From Montifringilla adamsi (lineage: Eukaryota; Chordata; Aves; Passeriformes; Passeridae), in NCBI GenBank assembly GCA_017590115.1, contig JAGGNK010006559.1:6375784-6439783 (forward strand): a stretch of 64,000 nt of DNA, given 5' to 3'. The translations under genes were made by a program, and so were the position numbers. The first letter of the stretch is position 1. Every line of letters starts with the position of its first letter. Shown one piece after another: positions 49,011-60,025 of the stretch. Below the pieces are notes generated by a model. It was not told the DNA's origin, searched no databases, and saw nothing but the letters and a program-made list of their open reading frames with translations.

Positions 49011-50839
49011 TTAGTATGCCTTGTTTGAATTAGATGGCAAATAACCACAGAATCTCAAAGCAGAATAACCCTGCTCCAGTGCAGAAACCATGAATAGACA
49101 AGTGAATTCTGGTCTTAGGAGGGGACTTAAAGAAGCTCACAAGATTGAGTATTCCTATAAAAGTCCATATGCAGACATATACTTATTAAATTGAGACCTA
49201 ACCACTCTCTAGTTCTGTGCAAGCCTTATATGATAAAAAAAAATAAAGAGTGAATAGGAAGACATTGTTTGTGGAGCCTGGGAGATGACATCCTTCAGCA
49301 GACTTCCTGCTGATATCAATGAAGTTGAGTGTGACACAGCTCAGAAAGCACTCATCAACCCTGAGGGACTGTTATCTCTGTAGCCAGGAGATCTGCATGT
49401 CCTTTAGTATGTTCCTTTAATATTCCCACTCCCTTTGAACCCATTAGCCTTTTTCAACCAAACTGAGAAAGGCAGTGGTAATCAGAAAGCTTTTACAGGT
49501 CTTAAACAGATGGAGGAGAGAGAAATGTCAACTTTAACACTTAGAAAGAGACCTGAGTATAAGCACTGGTAGCACAGGCAAAGCTGTCTTAAATCCCCAG
49601 CACTGGCAAGAGTTTCAGGAGGACCTTGAATCCAAACAAGGAGGAACCAAAAAGTGAGCTCATGTGTCATTAGTCTAGTTTAAAACTGCTGACAGGGCCT
49701 GACTTTTGCTTTTAGCTTTGGGCATTCCCTGACTTGTGCAGAAACCTCCTGTCAAGTGACCATGTTTGAGAAAGACGCTATTCAGAGTCATGGGATCTGA
49801 CTTTTGCGCAGTAATTGTCTCAAGTTTTTCTGACGTGGCTGAGAGCAACAGCTCTGATGCTATGCTTAAAAACAAAAAGATCCTCTTATAGCTTCCATAT
49901 CTGTCTTTGATGTTGTCCAGTTAATTCAACAGGTTAATTTAATTCTGCTGTTTTTCCATGTGCAGCTATGCTCTAGAACACCTGTCTCAGGGATGAAATC
50001 ATGAATATCTTTGTCTTTATCAGCTGCCTGGGTCTCCTCCATGGTTGAGTGGTCATATTGTCAACAGATTATGGAGTCAAATTTTCTGATTTTTACTGCT
50101 TCAGGATTAGAATATGCAAGACATTTAGGGGAAAAAAAAAAGCTTTTCTACATTGTTAATCTAGAGATAGGATTTTTCTTTTCTTATTCTTCCTGAAGAT
50201 GGATAGATTTTCCACCTTTGTTGTCTCTGTAAATGGCACTTATTCTTGAGTATTTAATATCTTCTTTTCCTACCTAGCATGCCATAATCCGTTATCAGAC
50301 ATATGTCAGGAGTGTGGGTTGGTCAAACAGGCCAGCTATCAATAAGCATCTTATCTTCCTTCGCATTAATTTTTCTTCATTTGTTTTTTTGCTTAAATTC
50401 TTCCTTTTTGTAGTCAAAAACTCTGTAATAACGGTGATTTGTGCCTGAGAGATCTCTGCCATTACTTTTGAATTAGTAAGTCTGTAGAACTGTAGTTGTG
50501 ATTGGAGAAAGGAAAGTAAAGGAGTTAAAGGATTGGGTTAACCAAGGGGATGCTTGGAGAATGGGTTCAGAGAAATGGCCTGAGGAAATGGGATTGAATT
50601 AATTAGTTTCAAGTTCAGTACAGTAGTATTTGCTATTATAAATCTGGGGTAGTATGGTTAAGCAAGAGCTAGACAAACAGGAAAAAACCAACAGCTCTTG
50701 CTGAAAAGTATCTAAGAATTGTTTTGTGTCACGATTTGAATAGAAAGTTGTGATTGCCATGTTTTTCAAAAAAAGGATGTACTTTGATTTTTAAACTGGA
50801 TTTTGCCTGAAAGATGTGTGAAGAAAGTTCCTGATCTGT

Positions 50840-51395
50840 TTCAAAATGGGTAGGATGCAGCTGGAGTACAGTGTTTGGCTTGGGGCACTTCAACTAAACA
50901 AAAATTACAGGGGTGCAGAAAAATACAAGAAAAAAAAATTTATAATGGCTGAACTAAGAGAAATACTATAATATAGGAACAAAAAAAAAAAGTTCAAATA
51001 CTGGGGTTATTTATCTTAAGGAAATGGACACAGAGGGGAGTTGGGATTACAGTTTCCAAGTATTAATTGAACAAAATTAATTGAGCAAAAGAAAAAGGAG
51101 TAACTCTTTCTCCAGATCTCTGGTGAATAAGGGTGATCTTCAAAGGTTTTAAAACTGCAGCAAAAAGGTGCAGGGCAGGTACTAGAAAAAACTTCTTGTA
51201 GAAAGGACAGTGGAGTACTGGAGGTATTTGACTAGGGAGCTCTAGACTAAAGTCTGGAGCAAGAAAGCTCAGACAAACATGAGTAAGGAATGGCAGTGAG
51301 AGGGTCTTGGAGACAGAAAGTGAACCTGATTATCTCCCGAGGTCCCTTTTGGGACTGTTTTCTCAGTCATTGTGGTTCTCCTGTCTTATAAATCA
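50840..51395 (+). mobile_element. Ancient CR1 LINE fragment, sense, with 3' part
   Basis: Ordered sense blocks of the CR1 ORF2 end: GCAGCTGGAGTACAGTGTTT, 'tttatcttaaggaaatggacacagaggggagttgggattacagtttccaagtatt', 'ttaaaactgcagcaaaaaggtgcagggcaggtactagaaaaaacttc', 'agtggagtactggaggtatttgactagg' and 'ctcccgaggtcccttttgggactg'. The last corresponds to 'ctctcgaggtcccttccagccc' just before the CR1 tail. No intact frame. Confidence 0.7.
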
Positions 51396-54023
51396 CGCCT
51401 AGCTCTTAATATAGCCCTCTATTACTGTACCCATGTTTCTATTGCTGGAATTAAATGGGTATCTTAAGAAGACAGCTAGTTTAGTTAAATATGCCTCCAA
51501 GTCTGGATTGAGTTGGAGTTCACAGAAAGAGTATAGTCTTGAAAAACATGGTATGAGCTGGGTACAAAATGCACTGTGATGCTGAAGGATGTAACAGTTG
51601 TGTGGCATCTTCTGACTGATCTGCATGTGACATACAGTGCTTGTGTTTAGTTACAGACCAGGACGTTGTTCTTGCATATTTGATCATCTGAAGAAAGACC
51701 CAGGGAATACTATTCCTGGTTCCCCAGAGACTGCAAGCAGTATTTGAGGGCTCACAAAACTTTAATTGCTGATTGATATGTTAAACAAGAGAACTGACTG
51801 AAACAACCTCTAATATTTGCCTTTTAGTGAGGGATTTCTGACTAGCTCAACATTTAGTATCAACAGTCAGGAAAAAAAAAATGTTCCTTCTCCAGATATG
51901 TGGATATTGCAAAAACCAGCATAATCTTGCTTTGACCTCAACATACAAAGGAATTTTCTCTTTCTGTTCTGTCTCAGTTAGATATTCATTTAGAGAAACA
52001 GTGCTGTATTAATATTCTTTATTTTAAGTCATCAAACATAATTGCTCATATAGCTGCTGTCTGACGAGCATGTGGCTACAAATCAACATTTATTAACAGA
52101 ATCAATAAATGATGTAGAACAGCTACATACATGACTGTGGTGAGAATTGCCATTGTCCTGTGTGCAAACAAAAATTTCTGGGTTTGAGTCAGCTCTAACT
52201 TGCCCTGGCACAGGCAAAACTGACTTCAGGTCACAAAATGAAGTTGAAAGGGGATAGACAGAACAACACTGCATGCTTTTGAATATGAGTAACTTTTCGG
52301 ACCTCACATGCCATTTCACAGCGTACAGTTTTTGGGAGTGAGTGTTAGTGGATGGCTTATTTATATGTGTTTTAGAGGAAAAGCATTTGTTTACAGCAGC
52401 TTCACTATAAACTCTGGAGGAACCTTGGCTGTAGCAATCAGCCAGACCCAACAGTGAGTTGCCAGATAGTGGTAGACCAATTTCACAAAGCTGGTTAGTA
52501 GAAGAATGAGCCTTTCCATCTTTCTGTTTGCCACCCATGCACTAATACACATTATTTCTCTTTTAGCCCCATAAAAACCTTTTTTCATTCCTGAGTGATT
52601 TCTGTGCCGAGGGCCATTGCAGGCACTGCCAGCACTTCTGTGAATTATTTGCTTCCTGTTGCTCTGTCTTCTTTACATCTCATGACAGATTCATTCAGTA
52701 AATCCTTTCATCCCCCTTCACCTTCATTTGTAGCGACATGTCTACCAAGACTTTCTAAGGCTCTTTTCTCCATGGTAAAAAAGACCACAACCCTTTCTCT
52801 ACTGGTATCAGCAGCCTTATTTTCATAGGACTGAAACAATCTTCACATGGAGCAGATACATCTGGAGGAACATGCTGGAAAGTAACTACTGCCATCAGGG
52901 GAACTCCAGTGGTGCCTTGGGCTGTTGGGCTCCACAGTGGGAGAAAGGTCCAGCATGCTCTTATAGCACCCTGCCTCATAGTAGGTTTGGCAAGGACTTG
53001 GCTGGATTTAGGTGGGGACACTGTCTCTTTTCTCTGTCTCCTTGGGCTGGAAATGTGTCAAACACACTCTTGGCTAGCTGAGTTATGTCCAAGCTGGAGG
53101 TACTACTTGCAAGGCATGTTAGTCTCATTGCCAGGTCCTAAAGCCTGGATGCTAGTGGGAAAGGATTAGTGGTGTTCTGAGCTGGGGGTTAGGGAAGCAG
53201 GTAGAAGCACAGTGGAGATTTAGGGTTCAGGAAGAGTGGCTTCTAGACAAAAATGTATGAAACTAACAGCTAACTTAAGAGCAAAACCAAAGTCTCAAGT
53301 TAAAGGCTCTAAAAGAGAAATTCAAGCAAGCTGGTAGAGGTGGTTTTAATAGTACTTACAGCTTTACCAAACCTGTTAAGTTTAGTATAAAGTAGAAGCC
53401 AAAATGCTTTTAAATCAGATGTTTGTGATTAGAGAGGGAGTCCTTGGGCTAAAGGGAGGGATGAGTTTGTGCATCCTACTAGGTTTTAGTAAGATGGAAA
53501 GTAAATTGGGAGCCTTAGCAAACCAGGAGAGGTCACAGGATAGGTAGCTCCTGGAGGGGATTATTATTTCTTCAGAACAGGTATGTATTGGTCTTGAGAT
53601 GTGATACAAAGAGAAGCCTAAAGCTGACTTAGCTGACTTAGACATATGTAGGTAGGATGGGGAGACACAGAGAAGACAAATGTGTCTGGCAAATACGAGT
53701 GAACGGTGCTTATTTGTCTGTAACATGGGTGGGTTGATTGTTATTGCAGCACTGTTTTAGGGGAAAAAACTGCTTTGCTTTCACATTATTCTTTTGAAAT
53801 CTGCTACTGCCCCCTTGCTCTTCATTCTGACCTTCTTGCTTGTGAGAATCACTGAATGACCTTCTCCGCACAGCAAGCACGTGCCCCAAGGCCACAAGGC
53901 TCCTTGTGACTTAGCAGTGATCTGCCTGTCCTGCCATGTGCTTAGCTCTTCCACAGTTCAAAAAAAGAATTAGGCACCCATCTTAGCTCTCCCAAAGGGG
54001 CAGCCTCCATTTTCTGCATTTCC

Positions 54024-54206
54024 TCACCCTTCAAGCATCCTTTGCCAGTCATGCCTTGCACGAGGAACAAATCTGTCAGTCTGCAGCTCTTCCATTACCT
54101 TGGGTGCATAATAATGACAAGGTTTCTCAGTGAGAGGCTGATGGTCCTTGAAGGGAATCCCTGCCATGGGGGTCCAATGTTGCATCACTGATTTGTGTGC
54201 TGCCAT
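54024..54206 (-). CDS. Short coding-looking frame, unidentified (possible exon)
   Basis: A minus-strand frame of 60 codons starts ATG at 54206 and ends TGA at 54026-54024. Its composition looks like a real soluble protein: HWTPMAGIPFKDHQPLTEKP, then CHYYAPKVMEELQ and ending FVPRARHDWQRMLEG. W, P, Y, H and charged residues are balanced, unlike the Phe/Leu/Ser-rich chance frames nearby. A GTAATG donor-like site lies inside it after APK. I do not recognise the family. It could be an exon, a retrocopy piece, a small gene or chance. No promoter or poly-A signal was identified. Confidence 0.22.
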   Translation of the reverse strand: MAAHKSVMQHWTPMAGIPFKDHQPLTEKPCHYYAPKVMEELQTDRFVPRARHDWQRMLEG

Positions 54207-57200
54207 TCACTTCTGCCTGCCTACTCTGCTACATTTATTCCGTGTTTTGGTTCTCACAGCCTGGGCTCTTTGGTCTAGGAAATAACACTCTTATCCTGTG
54301 GTTGGAGATGTATTTTCCTGCTAATTTTGTTCTTCAGTGGGGAGCACAGTTGTCATTTTTTTATAATAATGCTTCTGTGGCAACATTGGTTAAAAGGAGA
54401 AGAAAATTCACTATCAATCACATGGAAGGTGGACTGGGATTGTTTATTTAAAATCTGCGGTTGGGATCCTTGGATATCTGTCTGTTCTTATTCTCTGACA
54501 CACTCATGAAAATGTTGGAAATCCTTTTTTCCTAATAGGAATGGGACTGTCAGTATGTAAAGAATCACGAGTGATTTTCCAGTGTTGCAGTGTGATCAGC
54601 TGAGTCATAAATGTTCTTGAAAATCTCATCCTGTTCAAAGAATGCCTTGAAAAATGTGGCTAACAAGTGTAATGACATTTCCCATGGGATGGACCTCTTG
54701 TGGATGAAGATTAATTTAAGCTGTGTTATGTTCCTATTAACTAAAAAACCCACTTTTTTATGCAATACTACACATGCTTCTTCTCGTAATCCTAATCCTA
54801 TAGGTAGAGTTGCCTCGGAAATATTCTCATGCAAGAACTTGGACAGAGAAAGAAGAACTTGGCTCTGTGACTGGGCAGCCTACCCTCGCTCGCTTCCTTG
54901 ACAAATTTGCACTTGATTCATATTCCCAAGCCTTCCATCATCATCAACCCTCGATCCTCTGTCTCTGCAGGGAGAGGCAGGCTCTGCATTCAGTGATTAT
55001 TTTGAAGATGAATGTGTTGGGTAGTTTTGATTACTAATTTGCTATTTTAAGTCTGCATTGTGCTTTGATGGCTCTTATGGGATTTTTTTCTTACAGTAAG
55101 GGATGAAGATCTAAGGAGTGTCTATTTGGTTTTTCTCATCCCATAACAATACAAAATGTCATTTTGGACTGAGTAGATACACATGTCCCCAACCACATGG
55201 CAGTGTACTAAATAAAAACAGTACCCTTCATACAAATACTTGAATATTTAAGTGGACTTAAGGGAAGAGAAGCAATAAATGAAATACTTTTCGAATATGA
55301 AACTAGTCTGCTGTTGCTTCATACTCAGTTTAAAAGCAAAAACATCTTAAAATATCTCCTCTTAATTTTTTAATGCTTGTTTTTAAGCTCAGCACTATTA
55401 AGAGTTTCCCACTTTCAGGACGGTGTATAAGTAACAGGTTTATAGCAAAAGGGAAACTATATTTAAACTTAAAACCAAATATTTTCTAGTTAATCCAACT
55501 GATTTTTTTGTTACATGTCTTAATCTACATATGGTATGTCATTCTGAAATTCAATGAATGTAACCATTTCCTCCTCCTGCTGTAAAGTGTTATTGGTTTC
55601 TAGTTACCTCTGCTCTCCTCTAGACCAATTACCCTCCAGAGACAGAAACTATTCATTGTTCTGCATTTAAGGTACTATCATGCTATTACAATCAATACAT
55701 TTTATCTTCTATTAAACTCAATATGTTTTAGCTTGTTCCTTATTAAAATAATCTGCATTAAAAGTGGCGATTTGTTCTAACACTCTGTGTTTACATGGAA
55801 AACACTTACTTTAAAGTAAGGTCCTATCACTCATGAGTTGGAGAGTATTGTATATGCAACACTTGTGCACTAAAAAACGTCTGGTGTAGAAACTGAGTCT
55901 GTGGTTTGCCTTAATAGAATCAAGATAATTTGAAATCTTGAAGTTATGAGTGAACTTGCATGCTTGCTGAGGAAATGCCAAGGACAACACCTGGGGGACA
56001 TATGTTAGCTGTGAGGGTGTCAGTATCCAGTATCCCCCAAATGGGGTCTGGTGCTGCAGTTGCCTCGTGCCTGAGGTGCATCTTACAACTCTGAGTAGCC
56101 TACTTGAAGCTAGCACACTCCTTAGGTTGTCAGTGCTAGCAGGATGACTCTCTGATGGCCCCATCCTTTCAACACTTCTGCATGAGTTTAATTTGGGATT
56201 ATTGATGAGTTTACAATGAAGTGCATATGTAAGAGCTGGCAGGATTTGGTGCTCCTCATTTGTTGCTATGAGGAGAGATTTCTTAATACACCTATTGTAT
56301 TTTAATTTAGGAATATTTTTGTGTCAGTAATCAGGACATGTTTACTACAATCAATGAACATTTTCCATGACTAGGACAGTACATGGTAGCAGCAACCAAT
56401 ATGTCTACAAGAGCTGGTACCATTTCTTTTCCTATAACCAGCAAATACTTTAAGAATCCTCATTGTACTGAGGTTTCTAGTCAAGGTGGTGAACCAGGAT
56501 GAACATAAGAGACAGAGCAACTATAAATCCTATGATCTGTATTCACTATCCCATTGTAATGTGAATCTTTCCTGAAAACAGCTCTTGGACCATCTCAGTG
56601 TGGTTTGAGTAGCTTTGGCGTGTTTTGTTTTTTACCTAATACTTGCTATCTTCTAGCTTAAGTACAGAAATATCCCGGTATATTTTGGATTCTGACAAAG
56701 TTTAAATTTAGAAGCGTTCATGCTTCAGCCTCTTTAGATGAATGGGAGAGTCCAAGCTGTTGTTTCTGTGTGTCACTTTTTGACAGATGTAGCTATGTGC
56801 TGTTTCCCAATTCTTTACCTTACAAAACCATCACCTCTACCAGATGAAGGCCTGTACCTTTACATGGCACCCACTGTGGAAACATTGAGAAACTCATAGC
56901 TGAGAAATCTCCTGAATCCATGTTTTGTTTTAAAAGCAGCCCAGGGACTTTTACAGATGGCAATGCCGGGCAGAATGCTCCCCTACTGTGTTTCTTTTAT
57001 AGTCACTGCAACAAAGTCTGAGTAATTGAGCCTCTTGTCCCTGGGTTGTGTCCTGCACTGCTAGAATGAGTGGCAATGACACAATGATTGTGGTACAAGA
57101 TTAAATAGGGTGTGTGATGAGTATCATGATTTGTAAAAAAAAAAAATGCAAACCAAACCCCATGACAGGGCTGGTTTAGGCAGAGGCTGCTGATGTCTTG

Positions 57201-59347
57201 TGTTAGATCTGCATAGCAGTCCTATTGGTTGGGGCTCTTTTTGGGTCTGAAAAGGGCATTGATTGTGTGGGCTTTTCCTCTTTATTTCTGATTCCTTTAA
57301 ATTATCTTTTTTCCTGTGCAGTCCTGTGCAGATCACACCATCACGTCCTGAAGCTGATTCCCTGGTGATGAACCTTTCTAGGGAAGCCAGTGTCTGGCAT
57401 GGTTTGGTTCCTACTCTCACCTGATTTGTACCCTTGGAGCAGTGGGAGGGAGGGGAGCACAGAGGTGCTGTGCTGGCTGCCTGAGAATCTTACAGTTGGT
57501 TCCAAGGTTACCCTGTATGTCTAGAATCCCTTTTAATAAAAGATAATCTTGCGATTTTGTCATCTAGAATGTCTTTAAAATGTGTCACAGCTCAGCTTAA
57601 TTTCATTACTGATGTTTGTTCTGGGTTATGTTGTTTGTTGCAGTGGCAACTCACGCTGCTGCACTGTTAAATTCTGGGAAAAAAAAGTATGAATTCTTTC
57701 CAGCAGGAAATGATTTGCTCTAATGTATAGTATTTACAGGAAAAAGCAACATTTTAAGTTAAAAGTTGAAGTTAAAAATTAGAAAATTACACATTTCAAA
57801 GAATCTTTTCAGGGGGGCCAGTTTCTAGGAATATCATATAAAAGAAAGAGGACATTTACAGTAAAATCAGAAAAATATGAAGTCTTCTTAACCATACCGG
57901 GGGGAAATGTGGTATCTAATAGGAAGAGATTTGTCTGAAATCTCCACTATGAACAAAAAGACAAAATAAGATCTGTGGAATATGTGTTTATAGAGCAAAC
58001 TTGGAGAAGAGCTGTGCTGATCATGCAGGGGACAAGTTGCTACGGCTGGACTGGAGAATTAGCTGGAGTTCCCATGTTCTGCTGAACTCTGCATTTTTAT
58101 TGTTTAAGATTTTTATGTGTAGTTTGTGATTTCACTGTAGTTTTAATTCTTTGCTTATTGTGTGTGCATCCCTTTCTTCTGCCACACTTAGCAGAGCAAT
58201 AGCATGAAAGGAAGCAAGTTTTCTGTACAGGGCACAGACCAAACTGTTATGAAGACTTAGTTAATTTTTGTTTATTCTTTGGCAATGAAGAAGGAGAGCT
58301 TGTTTTGTGTCCTGTTTTTCTCGGATACCACAAAGTTCAGCAACTTTAGGTATTGCATGAAATACATACCCCAAGAAATGTTTGTTTTATTTCAGTGATG
58401 CTCCTCTATATTCCAGAGAAAACATTCAGTTCTTTTCCAAACTGCCTTAAAAATAATCCCCTCCAACCCTCCCTCTCCCCAAAACAAAAGAAGTTTTCCT
58501 TCTCAGAAGAGCATCTGTTATTTAGCAACGTCTGAATTTCCATAAATAATCCCAGATTTTCCCTGCACAAAGATATAAACAATTGTTCCACACTCAAACC
58601 TCCCCCTGTCTCAGATTCCCTGAATGAGGAGAGTGGGAGAGGAGGCACCAGTGGGGGGGACCCATGTCAGGACAGAGGTGGTGCAGGGCAGAGGCAGCTG
58701 TTGGGCCCTCCTGGGATGCAAAAACTCTTTGGCTGGGTGGCAGACCTCTTCCAGAGGGGATTTTTGATGTTATTTGGTTTTTTGAGTAGCCAGCTGGTCT
58801 TGTGGACTGTAGATCCTGCCTGGCTTGGCCATGGCTGGAAAGGTAGGGAAGGGAAGATGCCACCCTACCCCTGACCTGAGTTGTGAGACTGATATCTCTG
58901 GTAGGGGCCCAACAAAAAGCTGCTCAAGACTGGATGCTTCCCACAACTCCTAGCTCTGGGTTTCTTTAAATAATGTTTCTGCAGGAGAGAGTTAATATCT
59001 TATGAAAATTCTTCCTTTTATTCGTAGCTAGGAGATTTTTTTGGCTAGGGGTTTTTAAGCACTCTATCGCAAGTAATGAAAAAGAATAGTAACTGAGCAG
59101 CGAAAGATAATGGCAAAAAGATATATGAGTAGTTCTAGAGACATCAGCTGCTTCACAAATTCATGAAATTAATGAAATTTGGCTTTTGGATCCCTGGTGT
59201 AATGATACTGTATTCTTAATGCATGAATATATAACCTGAGAAGCAACTCCCCATGAAAGATTTGTTTGTTCTCCTGGCCAGAATGTATTTTTGTTTTTTT
59301 CTTCATCATTAAACCATGATTTTGGTTGGTTTAATTTTCACCCCAAA

Positions 59348-59365
59348 ATTATTATTATTATTATT
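59348..59365 (+). repeat. (ATT)6 microsatellite
   Basis: Six ATT units followed by a T run. Confidence 0.9.
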
Positions 59366-59500
59366 TTTTAATTGCAAAATGCCAGGATGCTTAAATTTCT
59401 TCAGTGATACAGTAAACAAGGACACCACTTTCTCCATTAATGTGTTGGGATGACTATTTAATATATCTTATATGCATACAAGAAAATCTGTTTATTTGGG

Positions 59501-60025
59501 CTAGGGTGACATTTCAAAGTGAAGATAATTTTTCATAATAATAGGACAAGGTTGATGCAAAAAAAATTTTTTTTGCATCAACCTTGTCCTATGATTATTT
59601 TTATTCCATTCTGCCACAGGTCCAGACATCTTCTTCTCTATGCTTTGAAAATCTTGCAAAAAATTAATTTCATTACTAGTCTCAGTAATACTCCTTGGCT
59701 CTTTTGTGGGTCCTTCACCTGCTGACAGCTCTGGTGGGTCTTCTGATAGGTCCACTGCTTTTCCAGCTTGCTTCCATTGGCACCACTTTCCTCTCAAGTG
59801 TGAGCTATTGGGCAGTGGATACAGCCTGAACAAATATGCCTGTCCAGTACTTGCAGTTGGTTTGCCTGAAAAACAGCAGGAAATAATCCTGAGGTTTAGA
59901 GCTGGATGGAAGGACTTGTGGAGGCTGCATTTATATGTATGAAAACCTGTCAAATTGGCCCTGTAAAGAAATGAGTGCAGAGAATGACATTCACTTTGCA
60001 TCCTAACAGGACAGCACAAAGACAT
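59501..60025 (-). other. 174-codon open frame, not recognised
   Basis: One of the longest open frames outside the CpG island and repeats. It has a Cys/His/Ser-rich first half, a hydrophilic stretch (SEDPPELSAGEGPTKEP) and an end that passes through the palindrome at 59535-59598. No domain, signal peptide or conserved motif was recognised, and no splice or promoter evidence is visible. Listed so that transcription data can be checked; chance is the leading explanation. Confidence 0.12.
59535..59598. repeat. 64-bp near-perfect palindrome with no spacer
   Basis: The arms 59541-59566 and 59567-59592 are exact reverse complements over 26 bases with no loop; the centre is eight A followed by eight T. 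After one mismatched pair (59540/59593), five further pairs match, giving 64 bases in all. The arm contains GGACAAGGTTGATGC. Such a structure can arise by template switching, or mark a fold-back element, or be an assembly artefact. Confidence 0.95.

Larger units (their letters stand above)
51396..59534. other. Non-coding interval
   Basis: About 8 kb without a recognised repeat family. It holds one coding-looking short frame (54024-54206) and an (ATT)6 tract at 59348-59365. Open frames at 52083-52538 and 55811-56164 look like chance. Confidence 0.45.
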
